Source of the DNA: CAYSGX01 sp964518215
Lineage (GTDB): Bacteria; Bacteroidota; Bacteroidia; Chitinophagales; CAIOSU01
NCBI GenBank assembly: GCA_964518215.1
Contig: CAZFFP010000009.1
Location: 1-64,000 of the forward strand
Direction: 5' to 3'
DNA: 64,000 nucleotides
Shown piece after piece: positions 8,414-17,613 of the stretch. The notes under the pieces were generated by a model. The model was given only the letters and a program-made list of their open reading frames with translations. It made no database searches and was not told the DNA's origin. The translations under genes and the position numbers were made by a program. Within the stretch, counting starts at the first letter, position 1. Each line of letters begins with the position of its first letter.

Positions 8414-9436
8414 TTATCTGATAATCGATTCGGGAAGCTCAAATTTAGCTAATCCCCAAAGGTCTGTGTTATAAATGAAAGGCTTTTTTTTAGAAAGCAT
8501 TTGTTGCGCTTCTTTTTGAAAGGTAAGATATGTTTCTCTATACACCGGATTTTCCATCACGGCATCATACCTTCTGTCGTGCGCCTGATGATACACCGGC
8601 ACAGAAAATATTTTTTCTTTCAAACCCGACATGGCAGCCTGAATCACCATCAGCGCATCGGTATGCAGCGACAGGTATGATGTTTCTTTATAGCCTTTCA
8701 ACTCGTGCCATTTGTTTCGATGCATCAGCATGAAATCGCCACTCACATTGCAGTGAAAATAATATTCGGCATTGTGCGAATAGTAATTCCATTTGAATGT
8801 ATGGTCTGAAAAGAACTTGGTTTTGATAGAATATTTTCTCCAAAGGGCTATTTGTAAATATTTTTTCTGAAGGATTTTGAATTTTTCTAAGGTGAAATTT
8901 TCTAAAGGAATAATAAATCCTTTCAGAAACAACTTGAATCCCGATTGGTGAATGCTTTCTATCGTGTTTGTTTCGCTACTGTAATCGAGCCTGTCGGCAC
9001 GGTAATAAAATTTTTCGGAAAGATAATTTCTGAAATCGGTGAATATTTCGGGCGCTAATAAAATATCGGGGTTCATACATAAAACAAATTCGCCTTTGGC
9101 GCGCCTGATGCCCGTGTTCTTCGCTAAATATTCAAACAAAGGCACTGTTTTACGAACCGATTCATCAACAAAATTTTGATGTATTTCGGCAGGCACATGA
9201 ATGATTCTGTAATGAACAAAAGTTCGGTTTTCGGGAAATTTCAGCGCCTGTTCCAACCCGGTATTTTCTGCAACAGGATTCCAGTTAACAATAATAATTT
9301 CTGTGCCTATTTTATTTTGTTCTAAAAGCGAGGTGTTCCATGAAATAAAATTTTGTAGGCGTTTCAAAAAATCGCCTCCGTAGTCATCGTTGCGCGCGGC
9401 AACTACTATACTCAAAAAAATATTTTCAGAAGACAT
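8414..9436 (-). CDS. Family 2-like glycosyltransferase, paralogue 2 of 3 (340 aa)
   Basis: Same architecture as its neighbours: VVAARNDDYGGDFLKRLQNF at the N-terminus, IIVNWNPV, HYRIIHVPAEIHQNF, GIRRAKGEFVLCMNPDILL, GDFMLMHRNKWHELKGY and VYHQAHDRR. It is closer to paralogue 3 than to paralogue 1 in the N-terminal and histidine motifs. Its start overlaps the end of paralogue 3 by 11 bases. There is no signal peptide or membrane helix, so it probably acts on nucleotide-sugar donors at the inner face of the membrane. Confidence 0.75.
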   Translation of the reverse strand: MSSENIFLSIVVAARNDDYGGDFLKRLQNFISWNTSLLEQNKIGTEIIIVNWNPVAENTGLEQALKFPENRTFVHYRIIHVPAEIHQNFVDESVRKTVPLFEYLAKNTGIRRAKGEFVLCMNPDILLAPEIFTDFRNYLSEKFYYRADRLDYSSETNTIESIHQSGFKLFLKGFIIPLENFTLEKFKILQKKYLQIALWRKYSIKTKFFSDHTFKWNYYSHNAEYYFHCNVSGDFMLMHRNKWHELKGYKETSYLSLHTDALMVIQAAMSGLKEKIFSVPVYHQAHDRRYDAVMENPVYRETYLTFQKEAQQMLSKKKPFIYNTDLWGLAKFELPESIIR

Positions 9437-10466
9437 GTTCGCGAATTAAATGTTCCAACTGAAATCTTGTTCCCCATTCATCGTCATTCATTAAAGAGAC
9501 GGGTTGTCCTGCTAAAATTTTTTGCGCATCATTTTGAAAAATTCGATAAATATTTTTCATTTCAGTATCGTGCTCGATGGCTGCATGTGTAAATCTTCGG
9601 TCGTGTTCCTGATGAAAAACCGGAGTGCCGAACACCACTTCTTTCCAACGCACATAACACATTACATTAAACAATGCATCGGTATGTGTAGCAATAAAAG
9701 TGTGTTCAGGATAGCCTTTTAATTCGAGCCAGTTTTTTTTGTGCAGGAGCAAAAAATCGCCACTATTGGTGCAGTGGGTATAAAATTCCGCATTCTCAAA
9801 AACTACATGCAAACCTGCTTTCGGAAAAGTTTTATGCAGTCGAAATTTCATTAGTTGCCATTTCACTTTCAGCATATTCCAAAGGAGCAGCAAACGGTAT
9901 TGATACTTTTTATTTAAACTGTTGTTCAGCCGGTATTTGTATGCTTTAAGACTTATCATTATTGCTTTGGAGAAAATATCCTTTTCGCTCCAATCTAAAA
10001 TGTTTCCTGTAAAATCCACTCTGTTGGCTCGATAAAAATGATGTTGGTCGGGTTTGTTTTCTGAAATGAATTTCACAATACTTTTGCTCAATAAAATATC
10101 AGCATTGGTAGATAAAATATAACTGCCCGAAGCCCGCCTAATGCCATAATTTTTCGCAATAAATTCAAATATCGGAACGGTTTTTCTGACCTGTTCATCA
10201 ATATATTGCGCATGAATTTCTGAGGGGATATCAATAATTTTTATGGAAACATATTTCCGCGAATCGGCAAACGAAAGACTTGATTGCAAGGTTGGATTAT
10301 CGCTGACGGGATTCCAGTTAACGATAACTATTTCGGTTTTTACCCGATACTTTTCGAGCAATCGGATATTCCAATGAAGTGAATTTTGAAGCCGCTGAAT
10401 AAAATCACCGCCATAATTATCATTGCGCCCGCAAACAACAATACTCAGATAGGGTTGCTCATTCAT
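9426..10466 (-). CDS. Family 2-like glycosyltransferase, paralogue 3 of 3 (346 aa)
   Basis: The start is placed at ATG 10466 (MNEQPYLSIVVCGRNDNYGG); an upstream extension to 10502 is possible but lacks similarity to the paralogues. Shared blocks are IVIVNWNPV, IKIIDIPSEIHAQY, GIRRASGSYILSTNADILL, GDFLLLHKKNWLELKGY and VFHQEHDRR. It begins inside the last 8 bases of rdgB, so it is likely coupled to it. Three tandem diverged copies suggest local gene amplification in which each enzyme adds a different residue. Confidence 0.75.
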   Translation of the reverse strand: MNEQPYLSIVVCGRNDNYGGDFIQRLQNSLHWNIRLLEKYRVKTEIVIVNWNPVSDNPTLQSSLSFADSRKYVSIKIIDIPSEIHAQYIDEQVRKTVPIFEFIAKNYGIRRASGSYILSTNADILLSKSIVKFISENKPDQHHFYRANRVDFTGNILDWSEKDIFSKAIMISLKAYKYRLNNSLNKKYQYRLLLLWNMLKVKWQLMKFRLHKTFPKAGLHVVFENAEFYTHCTNSGDFLLLHKKNWLELKGYPEHTFIATHTDALFNVMCYVRWKEVVFGTPVFHQEHDRRFTHAAIEHDTEMKNIYRIFQNDAQKILAGQPVSLMNDDEWGTRFQLEHLIREHVF

Positions 10467-11076
10467 TATGTTGGTGTATGGCTGGTTTTTTTTTAACAGC
10501 AACAGTTTCTGCCAGAAAGCTTTTCATTTTTTCAAATGCTCTGGCACGATGACTCACACTGTTTTTTTCTTCGAATGTAAATTGTGCAAATGTTTTTTCG
10601 CAGCCATCGGGAACAAATACCGGGTCGTAACCGAAACCACTGCTGCCGCGCAGTTCATCAATAATTTTTCCGCTCACTATTCCTTCAAAAAGATATTCTT
10701 TCCCATCCAGAATCAGTGCAATCACGGTTCTGAATCGGGCTTTTCGGTCCGCTTCATTTTCTAAATTTTTTAAAAGAAGCGAAATATTGTCCGACATGTT
10801 TTTTTGCTCCCCTGCATATCGTGCCGAAAACACACCCGGCTCACCATTCAGGGCTCCAACTTCCAGTCCGGTGTCTTCTGCAAAGCAGTTTTGCGAAAAC
10901 TGCTCAAAAACATATCGGGCTTTTTGAAGGGCATTTCCTTCTAATGTGGATTGCGTTTCTTCCAGTTCCTGCAAAAAATTCAATTCGTTCAGCGAAACTA
11001 TTTTCAATTGCGGGGGCAGCATTTTTGAAATTTCTTTAACCTTATTAGGGTTTTGTGTGGCGAAAATCAGTTTCAT
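10459..11076 (-). CDS. rdgB: RdgB/HAM1 non-canonical purine NTP pyrophosphatase (205 aa)
   Basis: This is the housecleaning pyrophosphatase that hydrolyses ITP, dITP and XTP to monophosphates. The N-terminal ATQNPNKVKEI, the central FAEDTGLEVGALNGEPGVFSARYAGE region and the C-terminal GFGYDPVFVPDG and SHRARAFEKMKSF are diagnostic. The start is ATG 11076, which overlaps the stop of the upstream gene (TGATG). An in-frame TTG one codon earlier is less likely. Length is normal for the family. It sits between an unknown gene and the glycosyltransferase genes in one leftward operon. Confidence 0.95.
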   Translation of the reverse strand: MKLIFATQNPNKVKEISKMLPPQLKIVSLNELNFLQELEETQSTLEGNALQKARYVFEQFSQNCFAEDTGLEVGALNGEPGVFSARYAGEQKNMSDNISLLLKNLENEADRKARFRTVIALILDGKEYLFEGIVSGKIIDELRGSSGFGYDPVFVPDGCEKTFAQFTFEEKNSVSHRARAFEKMKSFLAETVAVKKKPAIHQHNE

Positions 11077-11561
11077 CAATGGTTGTTTGGTTGAAACAAT
11101 TGGTCGAGCGCAATTCTAAATGCTTTCTTTTTGGCATCATCGCTTTCAATTTCAGACAATCTAAAACTTACAAAAAACGTTGTAGCTCCCAACGCGGTTA
11201 TGGTATTTCTTTTTAAATCCAAATGAAGCCCCAATGAGTTTCGGGTGCCACCAAAAACAATCAGTTTTTCGCAGGGGCAAGCGGCTATAATTTCTGAGTA
11301 TTTGTAAGGCTTTTCATCGCTGCAAACAAATACCGGGGTATTGTTAAAGTTGAAATGGAGGTATTTGAGAATGCGTTCTAATTGTTGTTTTTCACTTTCC
11401 TGAAGCTCGTTGTTTTCGGAAGAAAAACAGAGCACACACAGAGGATAATTTAAGTGTTTTTCAGTATCTGTGAGAGGCAAAGGCGCACAAACATCTTTAA
11501 TGTCATATAACTCTTCATTTTTAAATATTAAATTAATAGCTTGAATATCAACTGATTCCAT
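11076..11561 (-). CDS. Uncharacterised cytoplasmic protein upstream of rdgB (161 aa)
   Basis: I do not recognise it. The start is ATG 11561 (MESVDIQAINLIFKNEELYD); a longer frame reaching 11648 is rejected because a perfect -7 promoter element lies inside it. The protein has no signal. It contains two alternating-hydrophobic strands (PLCVLCFSS and TPVFVCSD), a CPCEKLIVFGGTRNSLG segment and a C-terminal helix (AKKKAFRIALDQLFQ). The alpha/beta pattern and length are loosely reminiscent of DNA polymerase III psi-type accessory subunits, but I see no decisive motif. It is translationally coupled to rdgB. Confidence 0.6.
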   Translation of the reverse strand: MESVDIQAINLIFKNEELYDIKDVCAPLPLTDTEKHLNYPLCVLCFSSENNELQESEKQQLERILKYLHFNFNNTPVFVCSDEKPYKYSEIIAACPCEKLIVFGGTRNSLGLHLDLKRNTITALGATTFFVSFRLSEIESDDAKKKAFRIALDQLFQPNNH

Positions 11562-11583
11562 GTTAAATTTCCAATTTAGTGTG

Positions 11584-11591
11584 CAAAAATA
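11584..11591 (-). promoter_or_regulatory. -7 promoter element (TATTTTTG) for the rdgB/glycosyltransferase operon
   Basis: The minus strand reads TATTTTTG, an exact TAnnTTTG match, ending 23 bases before ATG 11561. It is the only good candidate ahead of the seven-gene leftward run. No clear TTTG -33 box is seen at standard spacing. The divergent ilvE gene starts about 70 bases away, so the two promoters share this interval. Confidence 0.45.
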
Positions 11592-11661
11592 CGGGTGCGA
11601 AACCGAAGTTATGATTATTTTTAAAACCGATAAGGAATAGACGAACAAAAAGAAATGAGTT

Positions 11662-12741
11662 ATGAGTTATGAAATTTCAATAGAGAAAACGAATCATTCA
11701 AGACTGGCAGAGACAGACTTTAGCAATATCCCTTTCGGCAAAATTTTTTCCGACCACATGTTTGTTGCAGATTATTATGATGGCGAATGGCATGATGCGA
11801 GAATTGTTCCTTTTGGAAATCTGGAAATGCATCCGGCTACTTTTGCGCTACATTATGGTCAGGCAATTTTTGAAGGGCTCAAAGCTTTTTATACTACCGA
11901 TGGCAATATTCAGGTTTTCCGACCGGATAAGAATATAGAACGCTTGAATAAATCGGCTTTCAGAATGGCAATGGCTGAAATTCCTAAAGAATTATTTACA
12001 AATGCTTTGGATTCGTTGCTTGCCTTAGATTATAAATGGGTTCCGAAAACAGAGGGCGGCTCGTTATATATCAGACCTGTCATGTATGCCACCGATGAAT
12101 ATGTAGGCATCAAGCCGGGCGACAGGTTCAGATTTATCATTTTCACCTGCCCCGTTTCAACCTATTACAGTTCTCCAGTGAAAGTATTGATTACCGACCA
12201 ATATGTTCGTGCGGCAAAGGGTGGGGTAGGACAAGCAAAAGCTGCCGGTAACTATGCCGCCACTATGTATCCGGTGAAATTAGCCCGCGATGCAGGCTAC
12301 GACCAGATTTTATGGACCGATGTTGTAGAATTCAAATGGGTGCAGGAAATTGGCACCATGAATGTGTTTTTCCAATTTGGCGATATTTTAGCCACCCCTA
12401 CTTTGGATGAAGGAACCATATTGGATGGAGTTACCCGCGATAGCTTGATTCAATTGCTTCGCGACAGAGGGATTACCGTTGAAGAGAGAAGAATCAGCAT
12501 TGATGAAATTTTTGAGCATCATGAAAAAGGCACCCTCCATGATGCCTTTGGCGCAGGAACGGCTGCTACTGTTGCGCCCATTGGTTTGATGGGGTATAAA
12601 GGAAAGCAATTTGAAATTCCCGATAATAAGAACCGCATTTGTTATAGCCTGAAAGAAGAACTGGAAGCTATTCGCTACGGAACAGCAGAAGACCGTCATG
12701 GTTGGTTGCACAAAATTCAGGTTCCTGACTTGGTTTCTTAA
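11662..12741 (+). CDS. ilvE: Branched-chain amino acid aminotransferase (359 aa)
   Basis: A class IV PLP-dependent aminotransferase, the last step of Leu, Ile and Val synthesis and the first step of their breakdown. It matches the longer eukaryote-like BCAT branch: FALHYGQAIFEGLKAFY, then RPDKNIERLNKSAFRMAM, the PLP-lysine region GGVGQAKAAGNYAATMYP, and a C-terminal FGAGTAATVAPIG loop. Length is normal. It is transcribed alone, divergent from the rdgB operon and convergent with the SUI1-like gene 18 bases away. The start at 11662 is chosen over an out-of-frame ATG at 11655. Confidence 0.95.
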   Translation: MSYEISIEKTNHSRLAETDFSNIPFGKIFSDHMFVADYYDGEWHDARIVPFGNLEMHPATFALHYGQAIFEGLKAFYTTDGNIQVFRPDKNIERLNKSAFRMAMAEIPKELFTNALDSLLALDYKWVPKTEGGSLYIRPVMYATDEYVGIKPGDRFRFIIFTCPVSTYYSSPVKVLITDQYVRAAKGGVGQAKAAGNYAATMYPVKLARDAGYDQILWTDVVEFKWVQEIGTMNVFFQFGDILATPTLDEGTILDGVTRDSLIQLLRDRGITVEERRISIDEIFEHHEKGTLHDAFGAGTAATVAPIGLMGYKGKQFEIPDNKNRICYSLKEELEAIRYGTAEDRHGWLHKIQVPDLVS

Positions 12742-12759
12742 CCTTCCAATTATTGAAGT

Positions 12760-13098
12760 TTATCTCGATTTATGCCTGTAACCGAGTTGTGTTAGCAAAT
12801 CACTCGCTTTTTGCCTGAAATCGCCTTGAAGAATAATTTGCCCGTCTTTCACACTGCCTCCGGTGCCGCATTTGGTTTTCAGCGTTTTTGAGAGCGTTTC
12901 CAAATCTTCAGGTGTCCCGACAAAACGGTCAATGATGGTTACGGCTTTTCCTTTTCTTTGATGCGTATCTAAAAAAACAAAAAGGTTTTGTTTGGAAGGG
13001 GGCAGGGTTTCCTGAGCTTCTTCCTGCTCATATTGATATTGAAAATCGGGATTGGTAGAATATACAATGCCCGATTTGTTTTTGTTTTTATTGCCCAT
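12760..13098 (-). CDS. SUI1/eIF1-like translation factor, YciH family (112 aa)
   Basis: The C-terminal half is a SUI1 domain: RKGKAVTIIDRFVG, then LKTKCGTGGSVKDGQIILQGDF, and the closing LTQLGYRHKSR. The basic-glycine CGTGGSVKDG loop is the family hallmark. Bacterial YciH-like proteins bind the small ribosomal subunit and influence start-site selection. The start is ATG 13098 (MGNKNKNKSG); the frame could begin at TTG 13104, which overlaps the nadC stop. The N-terminal 50 residues are polar and Gln/Glu-rich. It is coupled to nadC. Confidence 0.88.
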   Translation of the reverse strand: MGNKNKNKSGIVYSTNPDFQYQYEQEEAQETLPPSKQNLFVFLDTHQRKGKAVTIIDRFVGTPEDLETLSKTLKTKCGTGGSVKDGQIILQGDFRQKASDLLTQLGYRHKSR

Positions 13099-13100
13099 AA

Positions 13101-13934
13101 TCAAACTGCTTTCAAACTTAAATCTAAACTTTTGTAAGAGTGTGTAAGTGCGCCTACCGAAATATAATCTACTCCGGTGGCGGCATAATCACGAACCGTT
13201 TCTAAAGTAACCCCACCCGAAACTTCGGTTTCAAATTTCCGAGCTATCAGTTTCACCGCTTCATTTATATGTTCCAAAGAAAAATTATCGAGCATGATTC
13301 GATGCACCTTTCCGACCTTTAAAATTTCTGCCACCTGATTCAGATTACCGGCTTCAATTTCAATCTTAAGGTCTAACGATTTTACTTTTAGATAATCATT
13401 AGCTCGCAATATTGCCTGTTCAATGCCGCCCGCATAGCTGATGTGATTGTCTTTTATCATGAGCATATCATACAGCGCAAAGCGGTGGTTTTCGCCTCCA
13501 CCCAACCGAACGGCTTTTTTTTCAAAATATCTGAAATTGGGCGTGGTTTTTCTGGTGTCTAAAATTTTAGCGCTGAAGCCTTCCACCGCTTTCACATATT
13601 TGTTGGTGAGCGTGGCAATGCCGCTCATGCGTTGCATAATATTCAATGCCAACCGTTCAGCTTTCAGTATGGATTGTGAACTGCCCGAAAGGGTAAAAGC
13701 CGTATCGCCTACTTTAACCGGACTTCCGTCTTTCAAATAAATTTCAGTTTCAAGGTGAGCATCTACTAAGCGAAACACTTCCAAGGCTTCTTCCACTCCT
13801 GCAAGAATGCCATCGGCTTTCACTTTCAAAATCGCTTTGCTTTGAGCATCGGCAGGAATACAGGCTAACGAAGTATGGTCGCCAGAGCCGACATCTTCAT
13901 TAATGGCATGGATAAGAAATTCGTTGAGTGTCAA
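13101..13934 (-). CDS. nadC: Nicotinate-nucleotide pyrophosphorylase (carboxylating) (277 aa)
   Basis: Quinolinate phosphoribosyltransferase, the enzyme that joins quinolinate and PRPP to make nicotinate mononucleotide with loss of CO2 in NAD synthesis. Typical segments are EDVGSGDHTSLACIP, LNIMQRMSGIATLT, the active-site loop ILDTRKTTPNFRYFEKKAV, RLGGGENHRFALYDMLMIKDNH and, near the end, GVDYISVGALTHS. Length is normal. Upstream lies a DUF4783 gene 11 bases away in the same direction, and downstream the SUI1-like gene overlaps. Confidence 0.96.
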   Translation of the reverse strand: MTLNEFLIHAINEDVGSGDHTSLACIPADAQSKAILKVKADGILAGVEEALEVFRLVDAHLETEIYLKDGSPVKVGDTAFTLSGSSQSILKAERLALNIMQRMSGIATLTNKYVKAVEGFSAKILDTRKTTPNFRYFEKKAVRLGGGENHRFALYDMLMIKDNHISYAGGIEQAILRANDYLKVKSLDLKIEIEAGNLNQVAEILKVGKVHRIMLDNFSLEHINEAVKLIARKFETEVSGGVTLETVRDYAATGVDYISVGALTHSYKSLDLSLKAV

Positions 13935-13945
13935 GGCGGCAGCAC

Positions 13946-14338
13946 TTAATCTTTTTCAAAACGGATTTCCTGAACCAGATAAGCCGAGCCTTTCTGTTTA
14001 ATATAGATATAGGTGCGGAACGAACCCGAAGAAGTAACCAAAGTTCCAATGGCATATTCAGAGCCTTGACTCGAAGCGCCTTTGTGAATTACTTTGAAAG
14101 AAACAGGCGAATGTTTGCTAAAAAAGTCTTTAATAACCATTTCTGCCTGAGTTTTGCTATACATTTCTTCTTTGTTGTAAACGGTAATGTCCACATTGCT
14201 GTCGAAATGTTTTGCCAACTCGCGGGCATTGCCTACCTGCAAAGCGGCTGCAATATCTTCAAGGGTTCCGGCTCCGAGCGTAAACGCCTGAACAGATAAG
14301 AAAAGCATGATGAACAATGGTGTGAAAGTGTTTTTCAT
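13946..14338 (-). CDS. Exported DUF4783 family protein (130 aa)
   Basis: The start is ATG 14338 (MKNTFTPLFIMLFLSVQAF), giving a clean cleavable signal peptide; the longer frame to 14437 overlaps the divergent gene and has no signal. The mature part matches DUF4783: ALQVGNARELAKHFDSNVDI, MYSKTQAEMVIKDFF, and the AYLVQEIRFEKD end. The fold is probably NTF2-like (cystatin-like cone) and periplasmic. Function is unknown. It sits 11 bases ahead of nadC in what looks like a three-gene operon, a pairing with no obvious biochemical link. Confidence 0.85.
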   Translation of the reverse strand: MKNTFTPLFIMLFLSVQAFTLGAGTLEDIAAALQVGNARELAKHFDSNVDITVYNKEEMYSKTQAEMVIKDFFSKHSPVSFKVIHKGASSQGSEYAIGTLVTSSGSFRTYIYIKQKGSAYLVQEIRFEKD

Positions 14339-14412
14339 AACTGTGGTTGGTCTAAAAGTGTGCCAATAACCGAAAATGAAGTTAGACAAATCTGAAACAG
14401 TCTCCAACTCAT

Positions 14413-14420
14413 TATCTTTG
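14413..14420 (+). promoter_or_regulatory. -7 promoter element (TATCTTTG) just before the 14426 gene
   Basis: Exact TAnnTTTG match ending 5 bases before the GTG at 14426. Transcription usually starts 5-8 bases after this element, so the message would have almost no leader. No TTTG -33 box is obvious, and the site may be fortuitous. Confidence 0.3.
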
Positions 14421-14425
14421 GCGCT

Positions 14426-15004
14426 GTGTTGAAACAACTATTTTCATCAAATATACTCAACGTTGCGTTGTTGTGGATATTACTTTCGGGTTTTTGTTCG
14501 TGCCATAACCCTACTGAGGTAAGTGCCGTTGGAATTCAATATTTCGACCTGAAAGTGTTTTTCGAGCAGGAAACCAAAAGTTTGAAACAAACGAATCCGA
14601 AAATTCATAAAGCAGTTTTGTTGAATGGAAAGCGCGAAACTGCCGAAATGTATATTGATGATTGGGAAAAAGAATTGATGACTTTTGCAGAAGCCGACAT
14701 TAACAAGGCTGCATTTTTAGGGAAATATGATGTGGATACTGTTTTTTCAGCATTCTATTTGCCTGTAAAAATTACCTATAAAGCTTTAGACGAAAATTTG
14801 AAAACCCGTTTTTTGGAAATAGAGTATGACGAAGCCACTCAAAACCCTCAAAAAATATCTGTAAGCCTTTTTGCCAAAAACACGCTCTATTATTCCGAAC
14901 AACATTTAAAATATGAAAAAGGGGTGCAATACTCTGTGTCGGGCAAACAAGAAATCAGGTTTTTAAATCCTGATGAATTTAGAGTAGAGGTGATGTTTAA
15001 TTAA
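14426..15004 (+). CDS. Hypothetical lipoprotein (192 aa)
   Basis: No family recognised. There is no ATG near the 5' end: the frame begins GTG-TTG-AAA, and the first in-frame ATG is more than 60 codons in. From the GTG, the protein has a lipoprotein signal with the lipobox LLSGFCSC around residues 20-27. The mature part is polar and beta-rich, with a central DDWEKELMTFAEADINKAAF helix and a YEKGVQYSVSGKQEIRFL strand pair. A role in the cell envelope is likely from the signal alone. It is divergent from the DUF4783-nadC operon. Confidence 0.65.
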   Translation: MLKQLFSSNILNVALLWILLSGFCSCHNPTEVSAVGIQYFDLKVFFEQETKSLKQTNPKIHKAVLLNGKRETAEMYIDDWEKELMTFAEADINKAAFLGKYDVDTVFSAFYLPVKITYKALDENLKTRFLEIEYDEATQNPQKISVSLFAKNTLYYSEQHLKYEKGVQYSVSGKQEIRFLNPDEFRVEVMFN

Positions 15005-15473
15005 ACTGTTATTCGAACTGCTTCACTGTTTTACTTATTTCGTTTTTTAGAGTGTCTTTTTTTTCAAATGACGCAACTTTCAATCCATCGTCTTTGCGAG
15101 GAATGTTTTGGTCATGCGTATAGTGTGCCGATGCATTCATGTACTTTAACCTAATAATGTTTTTTTCATGCTTTCATTTCTTTTTACAGAAGAAACGAAA
15201 CAAAGAAAAGCGCAAATGGCAAAAGCTCCGCCTGCCATTTGCCGGCTCGCGCGCCATTGCTTTGATTGAAATGAATCACTATTTGTCGTTATCTTTTTTT
15301 AAAAACAATCACACTAATCATACAAATCATAGTTCAGCCAAATGGCGCTTGACCGGTCGGATATAATTCATACCTCAAAGTTTGATATGAATGTATGAAG
15401 TTTCTTCTTTTAGTTATACTATTTTTGAACTGTTAGATGAGGGATATTTTCACAGCCTGATGTTTGCAACAAT
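15005..15473 (+). other. 469-base spacer with a short orphan reading frame
   Basis: On the minus strand, 15140-15009 encodes 43 residues starting MNASAHYTHDQNIPRKDDG and ending KNEISKTVKQFE. It has a coding-like composition but no start signal, and could be the end of a lost gene. Between 15160 and 15290 there is an A-rich stretch followed by a GC-rich stretch with the short inverted repeat AAATGGCA/TGCCATTT. Nothing else recognisable. Confidence 0.3.
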
Positions 15474-15947
15474 ATGAAAAAGTATTCAGTGATATTCCCA
15501 ATTTTACTGCTATGGACTCTGACTTTATGGGGACAAACTATTGACCAAAAAGACAGTCTGGAAATTGTGAATAAAGTTAACATCCTTTTTGACTTGTTCG
15601 AAAATCCAGACTTCACAGACTTTGAAAAAATATCGACACAAAAAATTTATTGCATAATTTGTTTTCACCTGCCTGTTTCTGATGAAGAATGGTCTATTCT
15701 TGACAGAAAAGAATTCTTTGACAATCATTTGAACAAAATAAAACGGTCTGACAAATTTATTCGAGCTACAAAGTCAAAGGAAATCATGTTTATAAGAGAA
15801 AATAATGTTGGAGCGGACATTTCAATTTTCTTCACTATTTACCAACAAGACGAACTTGCTCCAGGACATGAAGGTGGACAATTTGGAATTTCTTTCAAGA
15901 AAGTGAATGGAGAGTTCAAATTTGCAGGAATGGAGACGGTTCCATAG
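15474..15947 (+). CDS. Hypothetical exported protein (157 aa)
   Basis: Begins with a signal peptide (MKKYSVIFPILLLWTLTLWGQ, likely cleaved after WGQ). The mature protein of about 136 residues is acidic and has no recognisable motif; it has two cysteines in YCIICFHLP and a FGISFKKVNGEFKFAGMETV end that suggests a beta-rich NTF2-like or lipocalin-like fold. It is flanked on both sides by spacers and has no operon partner. Probably periplasmic. Confidence 0.65.
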   Translation: MKKYSVIFPILLLWTLTLWGQTIDQKDSLEIVNKVNILFDLFENPDFTDFEKISTQKIYCIICFHLPVSDEEWSILDRKEFFDNHLNKIKRSDKFIRATKSKEIMFIRENNVGADISIFFTIYQQDELAPGHEGGQFGISFKKVNGEFKFAGMETVP

Positions 15948-16078
15948 AAAAAAAACCAGTGGCGCAGCCTTTGCTATACTTTTCAACGCTTTCGACTTTT
16001 GTCTTTGTTGTTGCGAATTAAAAACAATAAAAGTTGAGGTAGCGGTATAAGGGATGAAGCCAATTATCGCCAACCGAA

Positions 16079-16108
16079 TTTGAATCCCCGCTTGTTTTGT
16101 TATATTTG
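16079..16108 (+). promoter_or_regulatory. Promoter for pyrR-pyrB (TTTG-N18-TATATTTG)
   Basis: TTTG at 16079-16082 and an exact TAnnTTTG element (TATATTTG) at 16101-16108 are separated by 18 bases, close to the Bacteroidota consensus of 19-20. The -7 element ends 15 bases before the pyrR ATG. This also argues against the longer pyrR frame that would begin at TTG 16097 inside the promoter. Confidence 0.6.
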
Positions 16109-16123
16109 CCCAACCATCGTTTC

Positions 16124-16674
<551 letters not shown>

Positions 16675-16678
<4 letters not shown>

Positions 16679-17613
16679 GTTCACTCAGTGTCAATCATTT
16701 GTTAGGCATCAAATCGCTCACCAAGGAAGATATTGAACTCATTTTTAAAACTGCCGATAATTTCAAGGACATTCTCAACCGTCCCATTAAAAAAGTGCCT
16801 TCGCTCCGCGACATCACCATTGCCAATATTTTTTTTGAAAACTCCACCCGCACCCGCATTTCGTTTGAATTGGCAGAAAAACGCCTTTCGGCAGATACCG
16901 TTAATTTTTCCGCCTCCGGCTCTTCGGTGAAAAAAGGCGAAACATTAGTGGATACAGTGAAAAACATTTTAGCCATGAAAGTGGATATGGTGGTGATGCG
17001 CCATTCCAGTCCCGGTGCTTGTGTGTTTCTCTCGAAAAATATTGATGCGCAAATTATCAACGCGGGCGATGGCACTCATGAGCACCCTACACAAGCTTTG
17101 TTAGATGCTTATTCCATTCGCGAAAAATTGGGTAAAGAAAGTTTCAAAGGAACCAAAGTTGCCATTATCGGAGACATTACCCATTCGCGCGTTGCGCTTT
17201 CCAATATTTTTTGCCTGAAAAAATTAGGCGCGGAAGTGATGCTGGCAGGACCGCCCACACTCATCCCTAAACATCAGGAATCGCTGGGCGTGAAAGTTAC
17301 CTACAACGTGCAGGAAGCATTGGAATGGTGCGATGTGGCAAACGTGTTACGCATTCAGTTGGAAAGGCAAAACATCAAATATTTTCCTTCGCTCAGAGAA
17401 TACTCGCGCTATTTCGGTATCAACAAAAAAACTTTAGACAGTCTGAAAAAGAAAATCGTGGTGATGCACCCCGGACCGATTAATCGTGGCGTGGAACTTT
17501 CGTCCGATGCAGCCGATTCAGACCAGTCTATCATTCTGCAGCAAGTGGAAAATGGAGTGGCTATTCGCATGGCAGTGTTGTATCTGTTAGCCGATAAAAG
17601 CAAAGTGTTGTAA
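16675..17613 (+). CDS. pyrB: Aspartate carbamoyltransferase catalytic subunit (312 aa)
   Basis: Catalyses carbamoyl phosphate plus aspartate to carbamoyl-aspartate, the first committed pyrimidine step. The carbamoyl-phosphate loop is FFENSTRTRISFELAEKRL, followed by SASGSSVKKGETLVDT, RHSSPGA, the HPTQALLDAYSI motif, and near the C-terminus MHPGPINRGVELSSD. Length matches the catalytic chain without a regulatory fusion. Start ATG 16675 overlaps the pyrR stop. No pyrI follows, as expected for this type. Confidence 0.97.

Noticed and set aside
15139..15366. Plus-strand 75-codon frame in the spacer after the 14426 gene
   Set aside because: Low-complexity translation of an A-rich and a GC-rich stretch, with no start signal and no coding pattern.
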